Source of the DNA: JBEKIK01 sp963838495
GTDB taxonomy: Bacteria; Planctomycetota; Planctomycetia; Pirellulales; Thermoguttaceae
DNA: 64,000 bases
Assembly (NCBI GenBank): GCA_963838495.1
Contig: CAWIRC010000002.1
Span: 434,001-498,000 of the forward strand
Reading direction: 5' to 3'
Part shown: piece by piece, positions 48,106 through 57,680 of the stretch
How the letters are laid out: every line of letters starts with the position of its first letter
Position numbering within the stretch: the first letter of the stretch is position 1
The notes under the pieces: generated by a model
Told to the model about the DNA's origin: nothing
Seen by the model: the letters and a program-made list of their open reading frames with translations, nothing else
Database searches by the model: none
Program-made: the position numbers and the translations under genes

Positions 48106-48776
48106 TCAAAACGGCTCCCCGATCGCGCGTAAATAATTCGCCAGCCGGTCCTGCAAATCGATAAGGTTTTGCCATTGCCGGGCGTCGAGCGTCACCCGCT
48201 CGCTCTTCTCCTTCGTCTGCACCGACTCGATCAGCCCGCGGATCCGCATGTGAATGTATTGCAGCACCTCGGCCAGTTGCGCTATCTGCCCCGGACTGAG
48301 CGAGGAGGGCAATTCCGGCGGCATCAAAGTGTGCAGCAAGGCCAAGGCGTCCGGGTCGTCGCCCAAGTTCAATTCATAGTCCAGGGAATACGAGCTGCCT
48401 TCGTCCTCCAGGTCTTCGGTGGGCATGGTCACGCCTTGGGCGATATCCGCCCCGCGCAGCGAAGCCAATCGCCGGGCAATCTCCTCGCGCGACCCGTACA
48501 CCAGCACGCTTCGCCCCACCGAAATAACGTCGCCGGGGCGCAGAATCCAGAGTTGCACGCTCTCGCCGTTGACCTTCGTACCGTTGGTGCTCTCCAGGTC
48601 GGCCAGCACGACCTTGTTCTGGTCCTCCTGGATCTTCAGATGATACCGGCTCACCCGCTCGTCGTTCAGTTGGACGGGATTGCCCTCTTCACGTCCGATC
48701 GTCAGCGGCGTTGGCACGTCGGCAAATTCGCGCCCCGATCCGCCCCGTCTATTACGCGAAATGTTATCAATGGCAT
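48106..48776 (-). CDS. FHA-domain protein, one frameshift
   Basis: The start at 48776 gives MPLITFRVIDGADRG, then one missing base near 48733 leads to REFADVPTPLTIGREEGNPVQLNDERVSRYHLKIQEDQN and DLESTNGTKVNGESVQL, the FHA fold with GRE, SRYH and TNG positions that bind phosphothreonine. The C-terminal 130 residues are helical (QIAQLAEVLQYIHMRIRGLIESVQ). It could read the output of Ser/Thr kinases such as the one near 2 kb. No membrane segment. Confidence 0.8.
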
Positions 48777-48996
48777 GGAATCGACACCGGAAAAACATGA
48801 CTGATAAACAAAGGATTATACCATTGTACCACCGATTTTTGATTTGATTAGTCCGACGGCAACGACACAAATACGCCAAAAACCCCCCTGCCATAAGTAG
48901 GGATTATCACACTCCTGATCGAAAGTTACGCAGCCCTAACGACATAACGCCGAAAAATCGACTCCAAACAGTGTAATCCAACCTATATTTTTTTAC

Positions 48997-50892
48997 ATGG
49001 ATTCTCCAGAACCATCGCAGATTTTTGTTCAGCCCATGCCGCGGAAAAATTATCTTCCAGTGGTCCTGGCCCTGTTCATAGGCGCGGCGCTGTCGCTGGC
49101 GACCTGCGTTTTGACCCGTTACTGGGAATTCCGCGAAATAAAGGAAGAATTCACCCGCGCAGCCGCGGACCGATCTACGGCCGTTAAGCAGGTCTTCGAG
49201 ACCCGGCTGAACACATTGGACCTGATTCGCTCCACACTTGCCCGGGAAATTTCAACGGATTCCGGTCCCTCCCGCGAAATCCCCCGCGCCGATATAGCGC
49301 TTATGGATCGCGGCAAGTACCACGAACTCCTATTGCCTTTCTTTTCCCACGCCGAAGGCATTCAGGACGTAGAATGGATTCCTCGCGTTCCAGATTCCCG
49401 GCGGGCCGAGTATGAGGCCGCCCTCCGCCGCTATGGAATCGCGGATTTCCGCATCGCCCAGCAGGACGAACAAGGGCGACCCGTGCCCGCCGCGCGGCGA
49501 GAAGAATATTTTCCCATCACGTTCATTGAACCGAATGCCTGTAATGCCGTTCTCGGATTCGACCTCGCCTCCGAACCCACGCGATTCGAAGCGCTGCGCC
49601 TCGCCCGCGACTCCGGCCAAACCGTTGCCAGCGGACGCATATCTTTTGTCGAGGACCCGGCCCAGCACGGCTTCTTCGTAGCTCTGCCCGTTTATCGCAC
49701 CGATTCCCCGACGGATACTGTCGAGCAGCGCCGCAACAATCTTCTGGGATTTGTGTTGGGGGTGTTCAAGCCCGGCAATGTGCTTGAATGGGCACTGGGC
49801 AAACTCCAACCGCAGGGCATCGATGTGTGTCTCCGCGATGCCGCCTCGCCCGACGGCAAAGGCATCGCTTTTTTCCATGCCTCTCGCACCAGGGAAAGCC
49901 CCGGAAAACCCGAGGATCGAAGCGTTCTTCGCCGCCCAACGGACTGGAAATATACCACCGATTTGGACCTGGAAGGTTATCGCTGGACGCTCGAGTGCAC
50001 GCCCACACCCGCGTTTATCGCCGCCCGGAAAACCCGCTGGCCATGGATCGTCCTCAGCAGTGGATTGATCTTCACCGCAATGTTGGCCGCCTATCTGCGC
50101 ATCAGCGCGGATCGCAGCGCGAATATCCAATGCCTGGCCGAAACCCGGGCCCGGCAAATCGAGCAGCACAAGGCCCTCATTGCCGCCAAACGCGAATACG
50201 CCGAACGGCTCGAAGAAAAGGTCCGCGAACAAACCGTGGTTATCCGCCATGCACAGGAGGAAACCATCCACCACCTGATCTCTGCTTCGCTGTGGCGCGA
50301 CGAGGAAACCGGCATGCACATACGCCGCACCGGACTTTTCAGCGAGGCCTTGGCAAAGGCGGCCGGCTGGTCTACGCCCGAAGCCGATCGCATCCGCTTG
50401 GCCGCCCCCATGCACGACGTGGGAAAAATCGGCACCCCCGACGCCGTACTCCGCAAACCCGGCAAACTCACGCCCGAAGAATTCGAAGTCATGAAATTAC
50501 ATACCGTCATCGGCGCCAGAATACTCAGCGGCTCAGAGGAACCCATGCTCCGCATGGCCAAGGAAATCGCCCTGAATCACCACGAACGCTGGGACGGAAA
50601 AGGCTATCCCTACGGCCTGGCCGGCGAGAACATCCCCGAGTCCGCCCGCATCGTGGCCATCGTCAACGTCTACGACGCCATCACCCACGACCGCGTGTAT
50701 CGTCCGGCACTCCCCGACCATGAAGTGTTGGCCATCATGCGGGAAGGCGAAGACACGCACTTCGATCCGTACCTGTTGACGCTCTTCCTCTCCATCCTGG
50801 ACGAAATCGACCGCATCGCCTACCAACATCAGGACGAACCAAGCACACAGTACGATTTACCGCAGCCGTCATTGGCCCTCTTGAATAAATGA
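48997..50892 (+). CDS. CHASE-sensor HD-GYP phosphodiesterase
   Basis: The protein has an N-terminal membrane helix (YLPVVLALFIGAALSLATCVL), a periplasmic CHASE domain (GIQDVEWIPRVPDSRRAEYE, REEYFPITFIEP, GFDLASEPTRFEALRLARDSG), a second helix (WPWIVLSSGLIFTAMLAAYL), a coiled coil and an HD-GYP domain. The latter has HIRRTG, HDVGKIG, the GYP motif in HHERWDGKGYPYG, and HFDPYLL. It should degrade cyclic di-GMP in response to an external ligand. Intact (631 residues). No partner receiver domain is adjacent. Confidence 0.9.
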   Translation: MDSPEPSQIFVQPMPRKNYLPVVLALFIGAALSLATCVLTRYWEFREIKEEFTRAAADRSTAVKQVFETRLNTLDLIRSTLAREISTDSGPSREIPRADIALMDRGKYHELLLPFFSHAEGIQDVEWIPRVPDSRRAEYEAALRRYGIADFRIAQQDEQGRPVPAARREEYFPITFIEPNACNAVLGFDLASEPTRFEALRLARDSGQTVASGRISFVEDPAQHGFFVALPVYRTDSPTDTVEQRRNNLLGFVLGVFKPGNVLEWALGKLQPQGIDVCLRDAASPDGKGIAFFHASRTRESPGKPEDRSVLRRPTDWKYTTDLDLEGYRWTLECTPTPAFIAARKTRWPWIVLSSGLIFTAMLAAYLRISADRSANIQCLAETRARQIEQHKALIAAKREYAERLEEKVREQTVVIRHAQEETIHHLISASLWRDEETGMHIRRTGLFSEALAKAAGWSTPEADRIRLAAPMHDVGKIGTPDAVLRKPGKLTPEEFEVMKLHTVIGARILSGSEEPMLRMAKEIALNHHERWDGKGYPYGLAGENIPESARIVAIVNVYDAITHDRVYRPALPDHEVLAIMREGEDTHFDPYLLTLFLSILDEIDRIAYQHQDEPSTQYDLPQPSLALLNK

Positions 50893-50896
50893 GACA

Positions 50897-50917
50897 GTCA
50901 TTTCGGCTTCGACATTC
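50897..50917. repeat. Seven-base repeat GTCATTT, short
   Basis: GTCATTT, CGGCTTC, GACATTC directly after the HD-GYP gene. The same word recurs at 51015 and 51062. Confidence 0.55.
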
Positions 50918-50920
50918 CCT

Positions 50921-51012
50921 AGGAGATCTAACAAAACCTCCCCTCTCCCTTTGGCAGAGGGGCTAGGGGTGAGGACATTGATCGATAGATATAAGGTTTT
51001 GTTAGAGCTCCT
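50921..51012. mobile_element. MITE-like element with 19-base terminal inverted repeats
   Basis: Left end AGGAGATCTAACAAAACCT and right end AGGTTTTGTTAGAGCTCCT match at 18 of 19 positions as inverted repeats. The inside holds the CCCTCTCCCTTTGGC-type core. The element is 92 bases and non-coding. Confidence 0.8.
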
Positions 51013-51014
51013 TT

Positions 51015-51089
51015 GTCATTCGTGCTTCGGCATTCGGCATTTGATGCAGTAGTTTTCTTCTGTCATTCCTGTTTAGGCATTCGGCATTT
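51015..51089. repeat. Seven-base tandem repeats GTCATTC/GGCATTC, two blocks
   Basis: 51015-51049: GTCATTC, GTGCTTC, GGCATTC, GGCATTT, GATGCAG. 51062-51089: GTCATTC, CTGTTTA, GGCATTC, GGCATTT. The second block encodes the last residues of PepT and contains its stop codon. Confidence 0.75.
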
Positions 51090-52319
51090 CTCCGCCCATA
51101 CCTCGGCCAGCGATATCAGCCACTGGACCGATTCCATCATCTCCTCCAGGCAGGCCCATTCCAGGGGCGAATGCGGATTGTATCCCCCGCAGGACAAATT
51201 CGGCGTGGGCAGGCCCAGCTCCGTCAGTCGCGAGCCGTCCGTCCCGCCCCGCACAATGGTCCGCTTGGCCGTGCGGCCTAACCTCCTCAGTGCCTCCTCG
51301 GCGTAACCCGCCGCCCGCGGCTCCCGGGCCAGCCCCTCGGCCATGTTGCGATACTGCCGCTGGATGTCGATCTCGATCTTGGCCCCGGGAAACTCCCGCA
51401 TCACTTCACGCGCCGCTCGATCCAACAACTCCGCCTGCGCCGATAGTTGAGCGGCGTCAAAATCGCGGAGCAGGATTTTCAACCTCGCTTCGGCCACGCC
51501 CCCGCCAATCTCGTAAGGATGCAAAAATCCCTGCCGGCCGTCGCTTGCCTCGGGCGCCAATCGATCCCGCGGCAAACGCTCGATAAATGCCCCGGCGGCA
51601 CGCACCGCGTTCAGCATCCGCCCCTTTGCTATCGAAGGATGAATGTTCACCCCGTGAATTGCAACCGTGGCCAGGTCGGCCGAAAAAGTCTCCACGTCTA
51701 TCTCACCCGCCGCGTGCCCGTCGATCGTGTAACAAACCGCCGCCCCGATCTCGCCCAAATCTAACTTCTCCACGCCCCGCCCGATCTCCTCGTCGCAGGT
51801 AAAGCATATCCGAATCGCTCCGTGGCAAATTTCCTTATGCTCCATAAGCCACTCGGCCGTTTCCATGATAATCGCCACCCCCGCCTTGTCGTCCGCCCCT
51901 AGAAGCGTCGTGCCGTCCGAGGTGATTATCGTCCGCCCCGCCAATGCCTCCAGTTCCGGATTCTCTGCCGCACGGATCACACGCCCCGCATCGCCCGGCA
52001 GCGTTATATCGCCCCCGGAATATTTCTCGATCACCTGCGGGCGGATATCCTTGCCCGGCGTCTCCGGCGAAGTATCCAAGTGTGAGCAAAAGGCAATCAC
52101 CGGCGCTGCATAACCGGCAGTGGGTGGAACCGTGGCCAGCACGATCCCATGCCGGTCCTGCTCGGCGTCCGTAAGCCCCATGCCCTTTAGTTCGCCCAAA
52201 AGCAGCCGCCCCAGCTCCATTTGCCCCGGCGTACTGGGATAAACCTCCGCGTCGGCCTGGGCAGTGGTGTCGATCCGCACGTAACGCAAAAAACGCTCCA
52301 AAAGCCGCTGCCGATTCAT
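51063..52319 (-). CDS. pepT: Peptidase T (tripeptide aminopeptidase)
   Basis: The M20-family enzyme has the metal-ligand segments AFCSHLDTSPETPG, TLLGADDKAGVAIIME and CFTCDEEIGRGVE, and GGTDGSRLTELGLPTPNL. It releases the N-terminal residue of tripeptides in the cytoplasm using two zinc ions. I choose the ATG at 52319 (MNRQRLLERFLRYV) because AGGAGGAGG lies just upstream; the frame is open 39 codons further. The C-terminal residues CRMPKQE are encoded by heptamer repeat DNA. Confidence 0.93.
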   Translation of the reverse strand: MNRQRLLERFLRYVRIDTTAQADAEVYPSTPGQMELGRLLLGELKGMGLTDAEQDRHGIVLATVPPTAGYAAPVIAFCSHLDTSPETPGKDIRPQVIEKYSGGDITLPGDAGRVIRAAENPELEALAGRTIITSDGTTLLGADDKAGVAIIMETAEWLMEHKEICHGAIRICFTCDEEIGRGVEKLDLGEIGAAVCYTIDGHAAGEIDVETFSADLATVAIHGVNIHPSIAKGRMLNAVRAAGAFIERLPRDRLAPEASDGRQGFLHPYEIGGGVAEARLKILLRDFDAAQLSAQAELLDRAAREVMREFPGAKIEIDIQRQYRNMAEGLAREPRAAGYAEEALRRLGRTAKRTIVRGGTDGSRLTELGLPTPNLSCGGYNPHSPLEWACLEEMMESVQWLISLAEVWAEKCRMPKQE

Positions 52320-52427
52320 AATTCGCCCCTCCTCCTGGCAAAAAAACACGGGATTTTTCCGAACCCTATCTTCCCCGAAAACTGTCTCTTTTGGTAGGCT
52401 ATATAATAATGAATTTTTATATTTCCT

Positions 52428-52453
52428 CGTTCCCACGGTCCTCCGTGGGAACG
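52428..52453. repeat. Palindrome CGTTCCCACGG-TCCT-CCGTGGGAACG
   Basis: Eleven-base perfect arms. A related CTCACGCTCCGGCGTGGGAA lies at 17592-17611. It abuts the heptamer tract at 52456. Confidence 0.8.
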
Positions 52454-52455
52454 TT

Positions 52456-52490
52456 GCCCCTAGCCCCTAATCCCTAACACCCAACCCCTA
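52456..52490. repeat. Seven-base tandem repeat CCCCTAR ahead of hisH
   Basis: GCCCCTA, GCCCCTA, ATCCCTA, ACACCCA, ACCCCTA, then CC and the ATG at 52493. No Shine-Dalgarno. Confidence 0.85.
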
Positions 52491-52492
52491 CC

Positions 52493-53104
52493 ATGATCGC
52501 CATCATCGACTACGGCATGGGCAATCTCCGCAGCGTGCAAAAAGGCTTCGAAAAAGTCGGCCACAAGGCAATCGTTACCAGCGAACCCGCCGAAGTCGCC
52601 GCCGCCGATAAAATCGTCCTGCCCGGCGTGGGGGCCTTCGAAGACGCCATTAAAGAACTCCGCCGCAAAAACCTCGTCGATCCCGTCCTCTCCGCCATAC
52701 ACGGCGGAAAACCATTCCTCGGCATCTGCCTCGGCCTGCAATTGTTGTTCGATACCAGTTACGAAAACGGCGAACACCAAGGTTTCGGCGTCTTCACCGG
52801 CGAAGTCGTCCGCTTTCAACTCCCAAAGGGCTACTCCATCCCTCACATGGGATGGAACCAGTTGATCATCCGCCGCCGCCCACCGATCTTAGACGGCATC
52901 GCCGAAGGCACTCATTTCTATTTCGTGCACTCTTATTATGTTGTCCCCCAAGACCCGGGCATCGTCGCCGCCGACACCGACTATGGCGGAGAGTTCTGCT
53001 CCATGGTCTGGCGCAAAAACGTCTTCGCCACCCAGTTCCACCCCGAAAAAAGCCAATCCGCCGGCCTCCGAATCCTGAAAAATTTCGCCGAAATGACTTT
53101 GTAG
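52493..53104 (+). CDS. hisH: Imidazole glycerol phosphate synthase glutaminase subunit HisH
   Basis: The 203-residue class I glutamine amidotransferase has IAIIDYGMGNLRSV, VLPGVGAFEDAI, the nucleophile elbow FLGICLGLQLLF (Cys) and the HPEKS segment with the catalytic His and Glu. It supplies ammonia to HisF in histidine synthesis. No hisF or other his gene is nearby. Intact. Confidence 0.95.
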   Translation: MIAIIDYGMGNLRSVQKGFEKVGHKAIVTSEPAEVAAADKIVLPGVGAFEDAIKELRRKNLVDPVLSAIHGGKPFLGICLGLQLLFDTSYENGEHQGFGVFTGEVVRFQLPKGYSIPHMGWNQLIIRRRPPILDGIAEGTHFYFVHSYYVVPQDPGIVAADTDYGGEFCSMVWRKNVFATQFHPEKSQSAGLRILKNFAEMTL

Positions 53105-53165
53105 TCTTTATGCAACTCGATTTTTAGTATTTGACAATCCGCCCCGCGGTTTAGGAGAAATAATC

Positions 53166-55667
53166 ATGGTTCAGCGACGGCATGTGTTTTTTGCCGTGTT
53201 ATTTTGTGGATCAGCGGCTTATCTGGCGACGAACCTCGCCGTCATTCAGGCCGCCGACGCCCTAGAGTTCACCGCCTGGGAATCCTCGGCCCTTGACCGG
53301 GACTTCCCCCGCGACGCCAAGCTCAACGATGTGCAACGGGGATTCCGCAACTGGAGCGAACAAACCTTCCCCCGACTCATGGACAAATCATGGTGGGAAA
53401 AATTAAACCCAAAGGAAAAAGCCTCCGCCAAATCGCAATGGCTCAAACAGCTCGCAAGCAAAGAAGAAAACGATAGAATACAGGCCATCCAAGCCCTGGC
53501 CGCCGTAGGCGACAAAAAGACCGTCCCGGGATTGCTGAAAATCGCCGCCGATCGCACCGTCAAAGACAATGCCGATCGTTGCGAGGCCGTTCGCGCCTTG
53601 GGCATAATCGGCGATCAAAGTGCGATCCCCAAACTCGTCCACCTCACCTATCATTATAATTCCGATACCCGCCTCTGGGCTCAAATTTCGCTGGTCCGCC
53701 TCACCGGTGAAAACTTCGGACACGATGTCGCCGCCTGGAAATCCTGGTGCGATAAACAAGGCGGAAAAATCCCAATCTCCGCACAAAAAATCGCATGGGG
53801 AAATACTCCGGAACTGATCGAATTGAGCAATCCCGAAAAACAGGACGAAAATGACCGCCATTACATTCGCATGGCCAATGATCCGGGCAAAAACAAATCC
53901 GCGGGAAATCCGCCCGCCTCGAAACAAGCCGATAATTCAGATTCTCCAGACTCGACCGTCTGCGATCCCGAAACCGGCGTCTGCAAACTCCCCGATCTGA
54001 AATCGCCCGCCAAGGCCGCCTCGGCCGGCAAGAAAAACGCCTCTGAATCCGACTACGATAAAGTCTTGCCCCTGGAATTCAAACTCTTCGACGCCTACGG
54101 CCGCGAAGTTCATTCCGCCGATTATCGCGGCGCACCCGTGCTCATCTCCACCGGCGCCTGCTGGTGCGGCGGGTGCCAGGGACATGCCGATGACTTGCGG
54201 CTTCTGGAAGAAAAATACCGCAAACGAGGCCTGCAGGTCATTCGCAGCGTCACCTACGACAACGAACTCCCCGCCTGGGAATTCCAAAAACACTACCGCC
54301 TGCCCTACGTCCAATTGCTCGATCCCAGCAGGGAATTCGAAATCCGCTACAACAGCGACGGCTGGCCTTTTATCATGTTGGTCGATGCCGAAGGCAATGT
54401 CGTCTTCCGCACGAACATGGGCAACTTGCAGGATTTGACCGGCCGCATCGAATCCATCCTCCCCCAACAATCCCCAGTCGAAACCGTCCGGCGCGAAGGC
54501 GTCTCTTACATGCCGGAAACTCTGAAACGCTCAGGCGAAACCGAAAAACTCCGCCCATCCGACCGCTTTCCCTCCCTGGCCTGCGCGGATGACGGAAAAA
54601 TGTACCTGGCCTTCACCACCAATCGCGCCGGCACGCAGGACGTCTACCTCCGCGTTTTCGACGGTCAAAAATGGCTCCCCGACCAGCCCATCGCCGCCAC
54701 CGATGCCGATGAATTCGACGCCGCGGTCCTCGTCGATAAACAAAATCGGCCCTGGGTAAGCTGGACCAGCAATGCCGCCGGTCCCCAATACAATATTTTC
54801 GCCGTATGTGCGGCCGAATCTTCGCCCCAAAAAACTCACCCCCAAGTCACGCGTTCCCTCCCCAAAAACGGCACAATGCACGCCCGCATGGCACTCGACT
54901 CCAACGGCCGGATCTGGATCACCTATTACCAGTGGGAATGGATCTTCGGCCGCTCCCGCGACAAGGAAGTCTACGCCCGATACCTGAACGGGAATCGTTG
55001 GTCCGACGAAATCCACATCAGCCCCGAGGACATCCTCCCCGCCGACGACCATACCGATCCGGTCATAGCCCCTTTTGGAAACGGGGTGGTAATCGGCTGG
55101 TCATGGGATTTCCACCACGTGCCCGAAAATCATGGCTACTCGCAGGTCCCCCAAGAACCCAGCATCTTCCTCCGCACACTCGAGCCGGGTCCGAAACTTA
55201 ATCGCGCCAGGCCCGTTTCCGGCCCGCATGTCAACACCCGCCCCGCCATCGTCGTCGGCCCGGACGGAAAAGTAGTCTGCGCATGGGAAAGCGCTGTCCT
55301 GAACCGCGGCGCCAACAAACCAAAAATAATCGCCGCAAGCATCCAGGACCTTGACCAAGACGAACACTCCGACGTGGGCGAAAACGTAAGCGGCATGCAC
55401 AATAACGTCTGCACCCCGTCCCTGGCCGCCGGCCCAAAGGGCGAATTGTCGCTGGTCTGGGCCGAACTCGGCCCCAAGGATCAATGGCTTCTGATGCATT
55501 CCCAATGGGACAACAAAAAAAACCGTTGGGCCGCGCCAAAAACGATCCTCTCAGCCGGCAATCCCCGCTTCCCCTCCGCAGCCTACGATAAAGACGGAAC
55601 CTTGTGGATAGCTTACTGTGCGGATAAGGACGACGCTCGCGAAGTCGCCGTCCTTAAAGTAAAATAA
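53166..55667 (+). CDS. HEAT / thioredoxin-like / beta-propeller fusion, secreted
   Basis: The start at 53166 follows TAGGAGA. An N-terminal signal (RHVFFAVLFCGSAAYLATNLAVIQAADA) suggests export. HEAT-like repeats follow (IQALAAVGDKKTVPGLLKIAADR, VRALGIIGDQSAIPKLVHL; about residues 95-180), then a thioredoxin/AhpC-like domain with CWCGGC (332-337; CxxC at 334-337) and FRTNMG. A C-terminal half (from about 450) has repeated WITYYQWEW, VVIGWSWDF and LWIAYCADKD blade-like segments, probably a sialidase-type beta-propeller. The combination suggests a periplasmic redox or adhesion role, but no function is established. Intact. Confidence 0.75.
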   Translation: MVQRRHVFFAVLFCGSAAYLATNLAVIQAADALEFTAWESSALDRDFPRDAKLNDVQRGFRNWSEQTFPRLMDKSWWEKLNPKEKASAKSQWLKQLASKEENDRIQAIQALAAVGDKKTVPGLLKIAADRTVKDNADRCEAVRALGIIGDQSAIPKLVHLTYHYNSDTRLWAQISLVRLTGENFGHDVAAWKSWCDKQGGKIPISAQKIAWGNTPELIELSNPEKQDENDRHYIRMANDPGKNKSAGNPPASKQADNSDSPDSTVCDPETGVCKLPDLKSPAKAASAGKKNASESDYDKVLPLEFKLFDAYGREVHSADYRGAPVLISTGACWCGGCQGHADDLRLLEEKYRKRGLQVIRSVTYDNELPAWEFQKHYRLPYVQLLDPSREFEIRYNSDGWPFIMLVDAEGNVVFRTNMGNLQDLTGRIESILPQQSPVETVRREGVSYMPETLKRSGETEKLRPSDRFPSLACADDGKMYLAFTTNRAGTQDVYLRVFDGQKWLPDQPIAATDADEFDAAVLVDKQNRPWVSWTSNAAGPQYNIFAVCAAESSPQKTHPQVTRSLPKNGTMHARMALDSNGRIWITYYQWEWIFGRSRDKEVYARYLNGNRWSDEIHISPEDILPADDHTDPVIAPFGNGVVIGWSWDFHHVPENHGYSQVPQEPSIFLRTLEPGPKLNRARPVSGPHVNTRPAIVVGPDGKVVCAWESAVLNRGANKPKIIAASIQDLDQDEHSDVGENVSGMHNNVCTPSLAAGPKGELSLVWAELGPKDQWLLMHSQWDNKKNRWAAPKTILSAGNPRFPSAAYDKDGTLWIAYCADKDDAREVAVLKVK

Positions 55668-55800
55668 TTCCATCATTTAGCCTCCGGTGAACACACCGGG
55701 GATTTCATTGCGCGGCCGCCATCTCCGCGCTCGCCTGCACATACCGTGTCGTTTACGCATTCCCGACCGTTTATGTAACGGCGCCCCGCCGCATCGCCTT

Positions 55801-57321
55801 CTATTCCATCGCCTTCCTTTCCAAAATTGGCAAATCGACCACAATGCTCGTCCCATTGCCCGGCTTGCTTCGAATCCTGCACTTTCCTCCCAAAATTCGC
55901 ACTCGCTCCCGGATGCCCATAAGCCCAAACCGCTTCTCCGGCATTACCCTGGGGTTGAATCCAATGCCCCAATCTCGAATTTCGAGCCGCACATGGTCGC
56001 CATGCTGCAATAGACTCACCCGTACCCTCTTGCTCTTGCTGTGGTTGCAGGCATTGGTCACCCCCTCCTGAACAATGCGGTAGACGGCATTCTCCTCGAT
56101 GCCTTCCAGGCGGTCGAATTGCACCTTGCTGCGAAACTCGATTTCTGGTTCTTTTCGTCCCCGCGGCTCATGCACGAGATGGGCGATGGCCGCCACTATG
56201 CCCGACTCGTCCAATATCGGCGGCCTCACCCCGTTGATCAGTCTTCTGGCCTCGAAATGGCTCTGCCGCACCATGGTCATACCCGCTTGAAAGGCCTCCG
56301 CGGCCTGCTTCGGCATCTGCTCCTTCTGGTGCTCAAAAACTTCCAACTGTATCAAGGCGCCGGCAATCTGTTGTGCAAGCCCGTCGTGAATGTCATAGGC
56401 GATAAGCTGGCGTTCGTGATCGCTGGCGCGGAGCATGTGTTGAAGGGCACGCCGCTCCCGCTCCAGAATCTCCCGGGTGCGCTTGCGTTCGGTTGTGTCC
56501 CGAAAAAAACCCACCAAGCAGCGGCGATCATGATACGTAATCCGATTCACGGTAATGTCCGCGTAGAACACGCCGCCGTCTTTGCACAGAAGCGGGCAGT
56601 CCTCGTAAATCTGTATCCGCCCTTCCGAAAAGGCGTGAAATCCAGCCAAAACCGCGGCCAATTCTTCCGCTGGGTGGATGTCCTTGACGGACATAGAGAG
56701 CAGTTCATCATCCGTGTATTTCAACATGCGGCACATCGCTGAGTTCGCTCGCATAAACCGCGTCGTTTTTTCATCCGCGATCAAGACGCCGTCAACCATC
56801 CCGCCATAAATCGCCTGCAGCTCGTCCCGGTTCTGACGCAACATTTCCTCGGCCGCCTTCAGGTCGGTGATGTCCCGCCCCTCGGGGACTAAGAATATCA
56901 CCTTGCCTTCTTTATCCAATATGGGCTTGAGCGAGAAGTCGATATAGTGGAGCGTCCCGTCCGCTGCCCTATGGCTCGCCTCAAAACGCACAAAATTCCC
57001 TCGGACAGCCTCCTCAACGCCCGCCTTTAGCTTCTCCTGCATCTCCGGGGAATGCGTCCACCAGGGCGTCTCCCAAAATGGCTTACCCAATACATCGGTC
57101 TCTTCGATCCCCGCAAATACCAATGCCGTCCGGTTGGCCTCCACGAGCGTTCCATCAGGCAGCATCAGGCCGATGAACTGGTATGTGTGGTCCAGGATGG
57201 CCCGGAATTTTTTCTCGGTTTCCCGCTCCGATTCTCCCGCCGCCTCCGAGGTCGCGGATCGCTTCCGCAACAGCAGTAGTTCTTCTAAGAGTTGATTGGA
57301 GGATTGCCCGGTTTCTTTCAT
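55801..57321 (-). CDS. PAS-PAS histidine kinase of the NarL/DegS type
   Basis: The 506-residue soluble kinase has an N-terminal coiled-coil, two PAS domains (FRAILDHTYQFIGLMLPDGTLVEANRTALVFAG; LQAIYGGMVDGVLIADEKTTRFMRANSAM with PAC end YADITVNRITYHDRRCLVGFFRDTTERKR), then HisKA_3 with AYDIHDGLAQQIAGALI (His in DIHDGL) and HATPase_c with VYRIVQEGVTNACNHSKSKRV and GIGFNP. It should phosphorylate a LuxR/NarL-type response regulator, but none is adjacent. Intact. Confidence 0.9.
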   Translation of the reverse strand: MKETGQSSNQLLEELLLLRKRSATSEAAGESERETEKKFRAILDHTYQFIGLMLPDGTLVEANRTALVFAGIEETDVLGKPFWETPWWTHSPEMQEKLKAGVEEAVRGNFVRFEASHRAADGTLHYIDFSLKPILDKEGKVIFLVPEGRDITDLKAAEEMLRQNRDELQAIYGGMVDGVLIADEKTTRFMRANSAMCRMLKYTDDELLSMSVKDIHPAEELAAVLAGFHAFSEGRIQIYEDCPLLCKDGGVFYADITVNRITYHDRRCLVGFFRDTTERKRTREILERERRALQHMLRASDHERQLIAYDIHDGLAQQIAGALIQLEVFEHQKEQMPKQAAEAFQAGMTMVRQSHFEARRLINGVRPPILDESGIVAAIAHLVHEPRGRKEPEIEFRSKVQFDRLEGIEENAVYRIVQEGVTNACNHSKSKRVRVSLLQHGDHVRLEIRDWGIGFNPRVMPEKRFGLMGIRERVRILGGKCRIRSKPGNGTSIVVDLPILERKAME

Positions 57322-57515
57322 GTTTCCTCCGCCAAGTCGTTACAGGTTTCTTCTACTTTACAATCTTACCTCGTCATTTCAAGGGCTGCCGACTTTCCCG
57401 GGGATGTTTAGGCGCTCATCCCGGGGAGGGGATGTGGAGCGCCGATTCATAGTAGACGATATTGTTGTGGCACGCGCTTACTGATTCTAAAAACAATATC
57501 ATAAAGCAAATCGGA

Positions 57516-57536
57516 GCCGGGGTGCGTCGCCCCGGC
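57516..57536. repeat. Palindrome GCCGGGG / CCCCGGC, second family copy
   Basis: Seven-base arms with a seven-base loop, and the same flank (AAATC-GGAGCC) as at 35564. The rest of 57322-57680 shows no gene; it holds the histidine kinase upstream region. Confidence 0.65.
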
Positions 57537-57680
57537 ATTTCCGCACCCGATACGGCCCGGATCCGCCGAATAATTCGACATCACTTATCCAATCAATAGC
57601 CGGGGAGGGCGGTGCGTACAGTGATCGCAATCAGTGAATTAAACGAAAGTATGCCTCACTGCACCATCTTGAATATAGCG

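Noticed and set aside
50940..50980. The CCCTCTCC hairpins considered as transcription terminators
   Set aside because: No T-run follows most copies, they occur in both orientations and one lies inside a gene; they fit a repeat family better.
57322..57680. Search for a response regulator beside the PAS histidine kinase
   Set aside because: No receiver or LuxR-type coding frame on either strand; the kinase is an orphan in this window.
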